Source: Nymphaea colorata (taxonomy: Eukaryota; Streptophyta; Magnoliopsida; Nymphaeales; Nymphaeaceae). Taken from it: 64,000 nucleotides of DNA. The stretch spans positions 15,557,362-15,621,361 of the forward strand of contig NC_045150.1 of assembly GCF_008831285.2 (NCBI RefSeq). Direction: 5' to 3'. The notes under the pieces are model-generated. The model did no database searches, was not told where the DNA came from, and saw only the letters and a program-made list of their open reading frames with translations. Positions 22,824-33,419 of this stretch are shown here, piece by piece. The first letter of the stretch is position 1. Every line of letters starts with the position of its first letter. The translations under genes were made by a program, and so were the position numbers.

Positions 22824-22924
22824 CTCCTCAAGGGCAGAAATTGCAGCAAGTGCACAGTCAAGTTGGCGACCACCATGATTCAAAACAATTATGCCATCTA
22901 CTCCAACCTCAATAGCTTTCCAAG
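22824..22924 (-). pseudogene. Glycolate-oxidase-like exon, active-site His/Arg region
   Basis: Bounded by CTGCAG acceptor and GTAACG donor on the minus strand, this exon encodes AWKAIEVGVDGIIVLNHGGR and QLDCALAAISALEE. It corresponds to the conserved (A)xxAGxxGIIVSNHGGRQLDYxPATISALEE segment of plant glycolate oxidase. The catalytic His and substrate-binding Arg of NHGGRQLD are present. Spliced to 22635-22531 it gives one uninterrupted reading frame. Neither the earlier exons (TIM-barrel N-half) nor the last one is visible in this window. It could be two exons of a gene split by insertions and the assembly gap at 24 kb, but the damaged FMN motif next door favours a relic. Confidence 0.87.
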
Positions 22925-22929
22925 CTGCA

Positions 22930-24005
22930 GGAAGTAAAGGAAGCGCATCAAACAGGAGAGCACCATTTCCATCCCATTGTTAATATTCATACAGCCTTGT
23001 AATGCACCATGCCGAGAAAGTTGCTTGTTAGACACATGAAATTAAAGATCAACTTTTTTCATAAACTAGGTGGGCTTCTTACTACAATTCGCTCCTTTAT
23101 TGGTTATTTTGTTGGCAAACTCAATTCATGTGAAATGGTTAATTTGTAAGATCATTTTGGATTCAGTCCTCAACTTTGTTCTTCAATGTTACCCAGGACT
23201 GAGCCCCAAAGTACTTGATAACAACCGATTAACGATTATTCTGACCATTGAAAAATGAGATATCTGCAAAAGAAATATGAAATTTAAACGACAATGCTCC
23301 AGTGAATGATATCCCTTCATCACATGCTTCAATTGAGCTAAAAAACACTTTTTGTTATTGCGACCCAATGAATTTCTCCTCTATCACCTGTATCTTTTCT
23401 TGACTTAAAGACTTATATTTTTCAGATAGCATATCTGCGTAAATTCAATTTATCGTATATGTTCTTGTGTAAATCACTTAGGGCCCGTTTGATGGCCTGG
23501 AAATCTGGAAATATATTTCCTGGAATAAAGGAATGGGAAAAATCTTTCCAATTCTCATTTTAATGTGAGTGTGATGAGAAATATATTCCTGTGTTTGATG
23601 ATAAAGATACATATTTCCAGATTTACATTATGAAGAAAAAGTTGCAGAACATGAAAAGATTCAAACCTTGTTTTTATTTCCACGAAATACAAGGTTGCTG
23701 AGAATATAATGAACCAATAATTGCAAACAAATAAAGCAAGAAACAAAGCTGATGGGGAGGAGGCTGAAGAGGAAGAGTGCATGAACAAACATATGAAGGC
23801 AAGACAAAAGCATGGCCACTATGTTTAAGTTCAACACCCTATAGGAAAGTTAAACTTAAAAGCTTGTACTGTAACTGAACCCAAGGCCTTTGTTTAACTA
23901 GCCAACATGGAACAATTTTGTAGAGACCTCCCAAAAGTTGAGACTCACAGTGTGGAGGTTGTGTACGCATATCATTCTCCATCATGATAACAGCGAGGAA
24001 ATGGA
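22930..24005. other. Intergenic; hAT-like element end near 23480
   Basis: TTAGGGCCCGTTTGATGGC at about 23479 resembles the terminal sequence of many plant hAT-type elements, and the following AAATCTGGAAATATATTTCC/GGAATATATTTC sequences form imperfect inverted repeats. I could not fix the other end. No gene seen in the rest. Confidence 0.35.
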
Positions 24006-24105
24006 NNNNNNNNNNNNNNNNNNNNNNNNNNNNNNNNNNNNNNNNNNNNNNNNNNNNNNNNNNNNNNNNNNNNNNNNNNNNNNNNNNNNNNNNNNNNNNN
24101 NNNNN
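24006..24105. other. Assembly gap (100 N)
   Basis: Exactly 100 N bases, the usual placeholder for a gap of unknown size. Content and true length are unknown, so distance and orientation across this point depend on scaffolding. Confidence 0.99.
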
Positions 24106-24680
24106 AACCGAAAGGTGTGGCGATATCAAACATAACAAATGTTTGATTCAGAGTATTCAAACAACAAAAGGCTCCACCTATTCTAGAGATAATAACCTGA
24201 CGTCTGTTCGGTAAGAAGTCTGCACGATCATACTTTGTCTTCTTGCCAATGGAAATCAGCTGCTTCCTGCAGAAGCTTTTTATGGTTTTCTAGCGTGAAA
24301 CACTTTTAAGGAAGTACATAATGGTGGCTGTCTGTATACACCCTTTCATAAACATATTATTTTGGGATGCAATCGTTTGCACCAGTATTCCTAAACGAAG
24401 AGAAGTTAAATATAAAAAATCCTACTTATTCAGGCAAGGATTATGACAACAAAACTGAAGAATAAAGTAGCAAATCTAGAAGCTGTGGTGTTTCTAGCCT
24501 GTTTCAAGTGAAATGACTTGACCAAAGAAAAATTAGGAATAAGACCAACTAGACCATCAAGTAAGATGGATGTCAGTTACTTTATTATTAAGTTGTTGCA
24601 AGTTGGATGATGAACCAACCGCAAGGGTAGAGAGTATAGAAGAAAATGCAGAGAGCATGGTAGGAAAAAAAGGGTGTCAT
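24106..24680. other. Intergenic, no gene recognised
   Basis: No coding motif seen between the gap and the start of TNL-derived intron sequence near 24680. Confidence 0.5.
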
Positions 24681-24682
24681 CC

Positions 24683-24862
24683 TCCTCAACCTTATAATCA
24701 TGTTGTCTTAGCTTTCTGAAAATTATCCTCTCAAAACTTGATACTGGAAGGCTCAAACCTCCAACTTATAATTTTACTTTTTCTTGAGCATAACCATGCA
24801 GAGCTGAAAAATTGTACTCCGATAGCTGATCTCCTATTTCTTACGATAGTTTGCATCACCAT
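24683..24862 (+). other. TNL-B: intron DNA upstream of the LRR exon
   Basis: This segment is the reverse complement of 2640-2800 and 41070-41240, which lie in the NB-ARC to LRR intron of TNL-A and TNL-C. Shared landmarks include GAGGATAAT with AAGTTTTCA and CCATGTGGAACTGAAAAAT-like sequence. It fixes the plus orientation of TNL-B. At about 24865 homology stops and a stretch of about 205 bp with no counterpart in the other copies begins. Confidence 0.8.
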
Positions 24863-25076
24863 GATCAGGAAAATCACCAGAGCATGACACCCAACAACAA
24901 AATTCGCACAAGAAAGGAAACAGACCGAATCGAAGACAATAAAATGCAGTCGACGGCACTTACGAGAACACCCAAAAAGGAATACATGAAAACCCAACAA
25001 AACTTCTATTCTGCAACTGCGACGGGGCATAGAAGTTACCGGGAGGAAAAGAAGGGGAAACAAACACAGTGAGGAA

Positions 25077-25866
25077 TACTTGATACAAGCTCCGTCAAGA
25101 TGGAGGGCTCTTATCAGGATCCACCCGAATCGTTGAAGTTCCTAAGGTGGTGGCAGTGTCCATTGAAATAATTGCCGATCATCATATGAACATTGTAGTG
25201 CTCGACCTGACAGAGAGCATCATAAAGGAGTTTCTAGGTCCAAGTGTGACTCACTTGTGGCCTTTTCGTTACTTCCACCCCCAGGAGGGGAACTACTCGC
25301 AGACGTTCAGCCAATTGAAAGTCCTTATTCTCAAGAATTGCAAGAACCTCAAGAGCACCCCCGATTTTAGGCTGATTCCAAACGCAACCAAATTGGTATT
25401 TGAAGGGTGCGCCAAGCTGGGTCAAGTCCACGAATCGATCGGCGATCTCCGAAGGTTGGTGCGCTTGAACTTGGGAGACTGCCATTCTCTAAAGAAAATA
25501 CCTGATAGCATCTATCGGCTAAGTTATTTGGAGAAGCTCATCCTGAGCGGGTGTTGGTCACTAGGGGAACTCCCAGAGGAGATTGGCAGGTTGATGTCTT
25601 TAAAGGTGTTCCAATTAGGCCAAGGGTATATGCAAAGACTTCCACAGTCTGTTGGCCTGTTGACAAACCTGCAAGAGCTAGAAGTCATGGCATGCGTGCA
25701 TTTGAAGACCATCCCAGACATTCCAAATTTGCAAGCTCTGCGATATTTAGGTCTGAGCGGATCCCGCCAGCTGATGGATGTTCCTGGCCTTAGCAAATTG
25801 AGATGCTTAGAGTCCCTGCAACTCGACGGCTGTGATGCACTAAGGGACTTGAATGACATGATGAAG
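25077..25866 (+). pseudogene. TNL-B: LRR exon of a TIR-NB-LRR gene
   Basis: This is the best-preserved LRR exon in the window, on the plus strand. It reads ILDTSSVKMEGSYQ and LKFLRWWQCPLK, then meets a TAA at 25168 and an 11-base deletion. From about 25187 it runs open through MNIVVLDLTESIIKEFLGPS, LKVLILKNCKNLKSTPDF, LVRLNLGDCHSLKKIPDSIY, LPQSVGLLTNLQELEV and CLESLQLDGCDALRDLNDMM. It ends with a GT donor after AAG at 25866. About seven to eight LRRs of the TNL type (LxxLxLxxCxxLxxLPxxI) are present. The next exon at 26550 joins in phase. The TIR and NB-ARC exons are absent upstream, and the 5' end of the exon is fused to unrelated DNA, so it cannot make a receptor. Confidence 0.9.
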
Positions 25867-26549
25867 GTAACTTCTTTACACATTTATATATGGGTATCAT
25901 TTTCATGTACTTCTTGTCGGCCTGCATTCTGTTTTATCGGTCACAATAAAGTAGAGTAAAAAGTAAAAATCTTTTTCTCTGGGGTCATCATATTAACTAC
26001 CTAGCAAAGCCGAGAAATATGAGTGTTCACTCGGGTGCATTGTTCATGTGACTTTTCATATGGTATGCCTGCGCGCCTCATTTGCTGGCTGTTTGATGGG
26101 GTGGAGTTGGTTTCTTGACTGAAGTTGGCCCACTGCCTATTGACTAAGTAGGGCAACCAAGATTAAGAGCGAGGTTAAGAAACTTTTGACATCATAACTA
26201 TTAAATTGTATTACAATTATAAGAACAAAATAAATAATCAAAGTGTGATCAAAGCAAAAAAGTAATTTTGCTTTACATGTCTGTTAGACCAAGATCGACG
26301 ACCAGCTTATCAGCCTGTCTGGCCCGTATAAGCCAGCCAATAGCTCCGCTGCTATATTTATTAATTGTCCTAAACAAGTTTTCATCTCTAGGCCCAACCG
26401 CTTAAACTGCTTTGTAGGTCGGTTTGCTTCGATTGTGTACATGTACCTTGGCTGCTGATTAGCGTCTATATCTGCTCATATCAAATTAATAATATATATT
26501 ATATTAAATGTGCATGTATCTAATCTTATTTCAAATGTGCACGTACCAG

Positions 26550-27038
26550 GAGTTCAAGTTCGAACATTGCAAAAATCTCAGCGTTCCTGGACAGCCGATT
26601 AATTCTTCCTGCTCCAAATCCATACGCGGACTATGGACATGGTCGGTGACGGTATCTTTTGCTCTCCCCAACGATCCTTACCGAGGCAACACTCAAATTT
26701 TTGTTCTAAGCCGCTTGGGTCGCGTGCCATGGTATTATAGAGTAACCCAGGTTAAGGGCGAGAGGCATGATAATTCTACGATAATCTTTGAACGGGCTGA
26801 AAGTGATAAGGCACACACACACAGACTAACAGAAGTGAAAGAGGTAATACGGATCGTTGATGTCAGATTTCTCACCGTTATTGGAGCTTTCATCCCTCGG
26901 AAGTTGGAGGATGATAAAGGGAAAGGAGTCATGGTAAGAGATGGAAAGGGGTACGGAAGGATCGACGTCACGTTCGAGGCGGAAAGCAACTTCCAAGGTA
27001 CCCATTTCTATATTGTCTTGTATAGGCGACCATCGTGA
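26550..27038 (+). pseudogene. TNL-B: last exon, post-LRR C-terminal domain
   Basis: After the acceptor GTACCAG at 26549 the exon opens in phase 0 with EFKFEHCKNLSVPGQPINSS and runs 162 codons to a TGA at 27036-27038. Order of motifs: WTWSVTVSFALPNDPYRG, RLGRVPWYYRVTQVKGER, VRFLTVIGAFIPRKLEDDKG, GYGRIDVTFEAESNFQGTHF, YIVLYRRPS. The predicted beta-rich domain after the LRRs is typical of TNLs (C-JID/post-LRR type); I assign it by position and splice phase rather than by a clear domain match. The frame itself is intact. A decayed inverted copy lies at 37945-38215. Confidence 0.8.
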
Positions 27039-27139
27039 GATCCATGCGGTTTGAATTTGGTTATATACATATGTCGAGTGTATCAAGGGCAACCTTTGAC
27101 TGGTTTGCTGTTGATGGGGGTAGGAGTGTAAATTAAGGA

Positions 27140-27560
27140 CAATATTCAGCCTTATTTTTCATGTATTATTCAATTAATATTTTTAATATTTATAAAAGAA
27201 ATAAGGACTTTAAGTGTGGATCGGTCACCTCATACGCATCGACTTATATTGGCTTGTGCAAACCACTTGAAGGAAAAAGTTTTAAACAATATTTGTATTA
27301 AATATTGTTACGTATTTTTAAAAAAACTGTATATTTGCTATTAAAATTAATAAATTAACTATTATATATGCAAGTTGTTAAAATTAGAGAACTTAAAACA
27401 TGTTGAATCATAGAAAGTATACAATATATCTATCTAAAACAAAAAAATTAAAGGATAAATAACAAAACATAAAACTATTAGAAACATATCAACATTTCCT
27501 AATGCTTCTATTAATTATACGTAATGAGTTTTAACTGTACCAAATATCAGTGAAGAATAG
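27140..27560. repeat. TNL 3' flank, inverted copy at 37270-37700
   Basis: The AT-rich DNA following the TNL-B stop codon is present in reverse complement at 37270-37700 (shared GGTGACCGATCC/GGATCGGTCACC and AACAATATTTAATACAAATA). Both copies sit just 3' of the same TNL last exon, confirming two head-to-head copies of one gene end. Confidence 0.85.
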
Positions 27561-27639
27561 AGAGAGAACGAGAAGCGAGTGACAGTGACAAGATGAGGGA
27601 TGGAGAGAAAGCGAGAGAACAAACGGGCGACCAGGGAGC

Positions 27640-27990
27640 ATTTATATACTTTAACAAGTTAGTGAAGGATTTCTTTTGTAACTTTTGCAAGCGGTGAATA
27701 TTTTTAGATATTTTGGCCGTCTTTTTTCATTTTTTACCATTTCAACAAGGACATGAATATCATTTTTAACATGACTCCGTGATTGTTTAGAATCTTGGGG
27801 TGTGCCGAGCACTAAATCTGTGTTGAGGAAAAATGTGTTTATATGAATCAAACACCATAACAACATTGCCTTTTGCCCATTGTGAGATCTGGCCGTAAAA
27901 ACTACATTAAATCATTGGCAAAAGCTTTGTCCACCATGCAAGCTCTCAATTCAAGAAGGTCATTGGTATGACAAATCGTTCAAGTTCCAT
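27640..27990. repeat. Repeat R1 (TNL intron 1), copy 3
   Basis: Same block as 3640-3995. It lies about 450 bp below the TIR exon relic at 28.4-28.76 kb, in the same arrangement as in TNL-C (42.64 and 43.3 kb). It is therefore the intron-1 part of a TNL whose NB-ARC and LRR exons are gone. Confidence 0.82.
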
Positions 27991-28424
27991 CGAAAACTAG
28001 AACTTCCTAAGTCAAAGATTGCTTTGCAACAATTAGGAGATTCTCTGGAAGAAATACGGTTCTCAAAGTGGCTCGATCATCGAGAGGCCTCTCCTTATTC
28101 ATTCTATAGGGCAGGCCTGCCATTTCATTTCAATCAAATCCTTTCCTTGAAGTCAGGGCCTTTCCTTACCATTTTGTTGATGGAAAATGGCATCCATTGC
28201 ATTTATCTATCTCATAAGCGGTTTATCGAGTTGACCCACCCTTCCTTTTCTTCCATTGAATTTCCTATTCCTAATGATTTTGATGGCTCTCATCTTGAAT
28301 AGCTACCGGGCCTCTCGACCCTCAAACACAAGTACGGATAAGGCATGGAAAGGGGGGCTCAGTGGGAAGATGATTGTAACATGAGAGAGCAAGCAATGAT
28401 GTCAACATGTTTCAAATATACAAC

Positions 28425-28765
28425 CTTTCTATGTACCCAGACAAGTTATTCACCTTCTCACCCTTCTCCAAATTCATGTTATCCATGAAAGTAGAGATGC
28501 CCCTCGTTACCAAGGCGTCATAAAGATGGGCAATGAATGCCTTGCGGGTGTCAGGTCCTCTTAAAAATTAAGAAAACATCATATTTCTGAACATCATCTC
28601 GTTGGGAAGTTTGCAAGGATGCCTCAGTTCCATCGATACCACAACTATGAGACAAATGCCCTTCTCCTTGGTAGCTCCTTCCATTGCATCCAATTGGCCA
28701 ATAGATTAGAATGTTCCCAAGGAAACAATGAGACCGCCTCCTAGGGTTTTCTGCCTAGCAACTGT
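28425..28765 (-). pseudogene. Unit 1: truncated TIR exon, frameshifted
   Basis: The minus strand reads GTEASLQTSQRDDVQKYDVF and LIFKRT. After a one-base shift it gives DTRKAFIAHLYDALVTRGIS, TFMDNMNLEKGEKVNNLSGY, IERLYI and a stop. This is the start of a TIR domain (first strand DVFLSF with its loop, first helix, and the EKGExI...YIE region), the NADase and signalling module of TNL receptors. About half of the domain is missing: a stop follows GYIERLYI in place of the usual SxIxVxVFSxxYAxSxWCLxEL region, so the catalytic Glu region is absent. Confidence 0.88.
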
Positions 28766-28769
28766 TACG

Positions 28770-29478
28770 GCTGGAGAGATTTGGTCAGTTTTCATATTTA
28801 ATCTCATAATTGCAAGTGGGTCCTCTTGCAGTTACAAAATGTAAATATGGGGCTTAAGGCCACTATCCAACATCTCCCACTTGGTCATAAAACTGTGAGA
28901 TTGTTTCCACTGTTTTCTATATTGGTTTGTCCATCGTAACTTGAATTTTGTTCAAATTTTGTAGCGAGGTTTTCCTTTCAATTGTTTTTTATCACAACAT
29001 TTCAAATATTCAATATATTTCACATTAGTTATGAGGTTTTCTTCGTGCTCAAGTATTTCCATCGTAACATGTTGAAACTTAGTCTCATGTGAACCACAAG
29101 CTTTACATAAAAATCAACAAGAATCCTTTTGATAATAATACTAGCAAACATATATGCATTTAAAACGTGCATGTATATTCTCTTCTTATTTAATGATGAA
29201 GTCAGGCTAGATATTTTTCAACCACCTCACAAAGAGGCAAACCAGGATGTTCTTAGCCTCATACAGACTAAATGTTTGGCTAATAAATCATTAGGAATCC
29301 CTTTTGTTAAAATGCTAGCAATTATATGAATATATCTTTTTTTTTCATTTTTGTCACTGTGGAAAATCAGATAAAAGTTGCAGAAACGGCTGCCTCTACT
29401 CCATGTGGTCGAAGGTAGCCGAGGAGGCCGCTTGTTGATGAAACAACTTTGAGGTTAAGATATCCTTCTTTTTTTTTT
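28770..29478 (-). other. Unit 1: TNL 5' flank, conserved in all four units
   Basis: This sequence upstream of the TIR exon (minus strand) recurs at about 43605-44405, 51890-52700 and 61830-62640. Landmarks are CATCTCCCACTTGGTCAT, GTGAACCACAAGCTTTACAT and AATAAATCATTAGGA. No coding potential seen. It presumably contains the old TNL promoter and 5' UTR, but I cannot single out a reliable TATA box or start site. Confidence 0.6.
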
Positions 29479-30932
29479 AGCATTTTCTGACATCGAGCGC
29501 ACCTTTCATTGTATCACTTTATAAATCTACATCAATCTTGGCAGCCTTCAAACCAACGTTGATGTGATAACCAAGGCTATCCATCCTTTGTGGAATCCCC
29601 AAAAATTTCATCATTTGACAAATAATCCAAACCCTGTCATTTCCTACCGAGTTTTTCCATGGCCTTAACTCTCATAAGGCATCTCATCTTATAACAGCAA
29701 ATTTTGGTTTTTCAAACACTAAAACATGCAAAAGAAAATACATATACCTAAGTGCCATTATCATAGGTGAACTTGACAGAGAAGGTGTACGCCGTTGCCC
29801 TCGAAGTTTGGGTGACAGAAAAGCAGATTTCCCTTTCCTCCCTATGCGGATAAAGCAGCCAAGTGAATGCCGCCGTCACCATGGAAATAACCGTGACCAC
29901 CATCCCCATTCCTCCGCCGTGGCTCCATTGCCTCCATGGCCAACTTTACCTAATTAAAAACTAACAAAGTTGGCTATATAGTAGAATGCCAGAGAGAAAA
30001 AAAAAACACAAGTGAACGAGTACCTGCAGAACGAGGAGCCAAATGGAGAAACTCCACAGCTCCATTCTTCGTATAAAAAGAGAGGCAATCAACTCCCACT
30101 TTACCTTCAGTGCTCAACTGACTCACACATTACCTTCCGTGCGGGCACGGCATCTTGCGTGCAGACAGCAGTACTCACCGTCAAGAACTGAGTACTGGTT
30201 CTTCTCAACTCCTGGAACATATAGAACATGAATGTGTAGAAAACCAAGGTTACTTCCCTGTCCGCACGGAAGGTAATGTGTGAGTCAATTGAGCACTGAA
30301 GGTAAAGTGGGAGTCAGTTCCCTCTTTTTTCATACGGAGAATGGAGCTGCGGAGTTTCTCCATTCAGCTCCTCGTTCTGCAGGTACTCGTTTACTTGTGT
30401 TTTTTTATTTTTCTCTCTGGCATTCTACTGTATAGCCAACTTTGTTAGTTTTTCATTAGGTAAAATTGGCCATGGAGGCAATGGAGGCCGCGGCGGGGAA
30501 ACGGGGATGGTGGTTGCGGTTATTTTCCGTGGTGACGGCGGCATTCACTTGGCTGCTTTATCCGCACAGGGAGGAAAGGGAAATCTGCTTTTCTGTCACC
30601 CAAACTCCAAGGGCAACCGCGTACTCCTTCTCCATCAAGTTCACCTACGATAATGGCACTTAGGTATATGTATTTTCTTTTACATGTTTTAGTGCTTGAA
30701 AGACTATAATTTGCTGTTATAAGATGAGATGCCTTATGAGAGTTAAGGCCATGGAAAAACTCGGTAGGAAATGACAGGGTTTGGATTATTTATCCATTGA
30801 TGAAAATTTTGGGGATTCCACAAAGGATGGATAGCCTTTGTTATCACATCAACCTTGGTTTGAAGGTTGCCAAGATTGATGTAGATTTATAAAGCGATAC
30901 AATGAAAGGTGCGCTCGATGTCAGAAAATGCT
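29479..30932. repeat. Large inverted repeat, arms about 670 bp, spacer about 110 bp
   Basis: Left arm 29479-30147 and right arm 30259-30932 are reverse complements over their whole length at high identity, around a spacer of about 111 bp. The outer ends are AGCATTTTCTGACATCGAGC and its complement; the inner ends are the TTACCTTCCGTGCGG type. The left outer end follows a poly-T run that other units also have (44400, 52710). The right outer end joins directly to the right arm of the foldback block found at 45.2 and 54.2 kb. In units 2-4 this position holds about 600-1000 bp of different DNA, so the inverted repeat was acquired together with a deletion. A transcript would form a long hairpin. 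Confidence 0.93.
30472..30663 (+). CDS. Small ORF (63 aa) in the right arm of the inverted repeat
   Basis: From an ATG at 30472 the frame reads MEAMEAAAGKRGWWLRLFSV, VTAAFTWLLYPHREEREICF, SVTQTPRATAYSFSIKFTYD, NGT and stop. Residues about 13-31 are hydrophobic and could span a membrane or act as a signal anchor. The region is distinctly more GC-rich than its surroundings, as a real coding exon would be. The left-arm copy (minus strand, 29946 to about 29752) has a one-base deletion near codon 7 that breaks the frame, so only this arm stays open. TAG is followed by GTATATG, a possible splice donor, in both arms. I do not recognise a family; it may be the first exon of an unrelated captured gene. 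Confidence 0.35.
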   Translation: MEAMEAAAGKRGWWLRLFSVVTAAFTWLLYPHREEREICFSVTQTPRATAYSFSIKFTYDNGT

Positions 30933-30934
30933 CA

Positions 30935-31420
30935 GTCTCTGTTTCTCTCCTACCTCTGCCGATCAGACCGTTCTCTCCTTCTCTCTCTCTCTTCCCTCTT
31001 AGTTCCTTCCCAACCCTAAACCCTCCCTGAACTCCAATTCCACTGCACAACAACCCTCCTATTTATGTTACATAGTGTGAAGGCAAGAAAAAGTTCTCTT
31101 CTCTCCATACAAGCACCAAACTGAGTCACAATACTATTCTGTTTATGTTACATAGTGTGAAGGCAAGCAAAAGTTCTCTTCTCTCCATACAAGCACGAAA
31201 CTGAGTCACAATACTATTGAGATCATTACCGCACATTAACACGATGAACAAGTGGCAGTATTCTACAGATCATCACATTAGCATGAAAAGAGATCCTAGA
31301 GTTTAACAATCGAGTGCATTTTTTGCCTCAAGGGCAAGAAAGCAAGGTGTCGACCTTATTAAAGCAACAAGATATCTTCTAATAACTTCGACCAATATAC
31401 ACACACACACACAGAGTCTA
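30935..31420. repeat. Unit 1: right arm of the foldback block only
   Basis: Homologous to 45255-45660 and 54245-54640 (the right arms in units 2 and 3). The left arm is missing here, its place being taken by the 29.5-30.9 kb inverted repeat. It contains a locally duplicated segment (TTATGTTACATAGTGTGAAG at 31063 and 31145) and a (CA)n run at 31399-31412. Confidence 0.8.
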
Positions 31421-31499
31421 TTCTGGATGAAAACCAGAAGCCACAACAACCACAAGAGCAAAACCTCTGCACTGCCACAGATCATAGCAGCACAACATA

Positions 31500-33415
31500 C
31501 GGGATGGTGTTGGTAGTTGCCTACCCAGGCACTCAAATTTTCTTTATTTTAATATTAGTACTTTTAATTATTTTCTTATTTATATGTATTGATTCCCGTA
31601 AAAGTATTAGAACTTTTGAATTAGATCTTCAATCCAAAGTTTTCCAGCTCTGTCACTATCACCACAATCTTTCCAGTAGTATCAACCTTCTCAGCATTTT
31701 TTTTTCTGTATTTTCTTGATATTTTAACATTTAACAGAAACTGATCAATTCTTTTTGTTAGCTTGTTTTTGTGTGTGAGTGTGTGTGTGCGTGCCTACAT
31801 AAATCAGCTAGACATGTACCCATATAAATCAAAACTCCGCATTCAACAGAAAAAAAAAGAACATTTTATCGGCACACTCACACACATAGATTTCTTTCAT
31901 TAGAGATGTCAAACTATGATTTCAAAATTTTAATAGGAACCAAAATATAAATTTTCCAAATTTTTATATAGCTGAAATCAAAAAATTTTAAAAATTACTT
32001 ATGATTTAAAAAAAAATGAAGGGAAGACCAGGGCATGGCCCCTACCAGCCTCTTTTAGTTCCACAAAAATTAAAGTAGTGTCAAGAGTGTGTGTGACTCC
32101 CTATTGCATGTACATCTCTCATAAGGGCTTGTGTATGAAATACAACATGAATGCCATATAAGGCTGCCCTTTTCTTACTTTAACAATTAAACTGTCGCTA
32201 ATACCATTCATTTTTAGTCTTTAAAAAAAAAATGTTTAGTGAAACCACCTTTGGCAAGAAACCCCAAAGCTCATTTTTAGTTTATTATATAGAATTATAA
32301 TAAGGCATATAAATTTTGCTCTCATGTATTAGTTATTGTTGGACCAAATGCGGGACCATCTTTTTGCGGCCTTGTCTTTGTCTTCAGTGAAAATGTTAGA
32401 AATCTAAACGGACGTTTCTTCTACAACGTTGAAGAAAACACTTATTCTTGACATCAATATGAATCCTGCTCTTGAAAAGGGTCTGCAGAATTTGGAGATT
32501 TTGTTTGGTCCAAAATGCAAAGGGCTCCTTGACATGCAGAACAAAAAACCCCGAAATTAATCAAAAACCCCGCGAGAGCACGGTCAACGAAAAACAAAAT
32601 TTAAATTTCTTTAAACAAAAAAAGCATATTAGAAAAGGAAAAAATGGACTATCAAATAAGGGTCATCCATCTCACTTGATGTCTCCAGATGTATCGATTT
32701 AAATATCCAGACAACGTAGCTCAGGAAGAAAAACAAACAAACAAAAAATCATAAAAAAGTCCTTTAGTAAATAATCCCCTCAGAGCTACAAAAGACATCT
32801 TAAAAGAAAGCACACCAAGAAAGAAAAGAGAAATGATATAGAGAGGTTTTATGTCAGTTTTATGGAAGTCATCTATCACATTATTTATACACAGTGGAAG
32901 GTGGCCTTATATAAAAATATATGTCAGTTTTATGGAAGGAGGGCTCAACCCCTTTACAAACATTTGAATATGGTAGCACCTGCACACCACTAGATTTTGC
33001 ATTGATAATTTTTATTAGTGCTTGCCTATTTTGGTCTTAATTTTTCATTTTCTTTGATTTGATATTGATTTCTATTCTTACAACTTGTCCTGCTTTGAGA
33101 CCTACAGTTGTTACTTTCCTTTTCTTTAGGCAGCCTAGACTGCCACATATCTTGAATTTTTTTTTTCTTTCATCAAATATTATTTGTGCATTCTCTCCCG
33201 TATAGCCTCATAATCTTAAATTCAAGGCTGCATGAAAAGATGTGTTTTGGAATATCTTCAGCATGAACTTCAAATGGATGCTACATGTTAAAAAACCATG
33301 GATTTAAAATCAGATGGAGGGGGAGATCCAATCTTAAATTCATGGATTTGAGATCCTATGAATCTCATATCACCACAAATCATAAATCTGCGGTGAAACA
33401 AACGCAACCTTAAGG
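31500..33415. other. Unit 1: conserved non-coding block (delta)
   Basis: Collinear with 45770-47690 and 54750-56680. It is AT-rich. Its short frames (31504-31719, 32472-32702 and their counterparts) are retained in several units but have no recognisable motif and are largely explained by the recent duplication. A MITE-like stretch at about 33295-33410 carries GATTTAAAATCAGATGGAGG and ends in GAAACAAACGCAACCTTAAG, the latter resembling hAT-type MITE termini. Confidence 0.6.
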
Positions 33416-33419
33416 ATGT

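Noticed and set aside
23839-24214. Frames running through the N gap
   Set aside because: They consist largely of unknown residues and have no supported coding sequence on either side.
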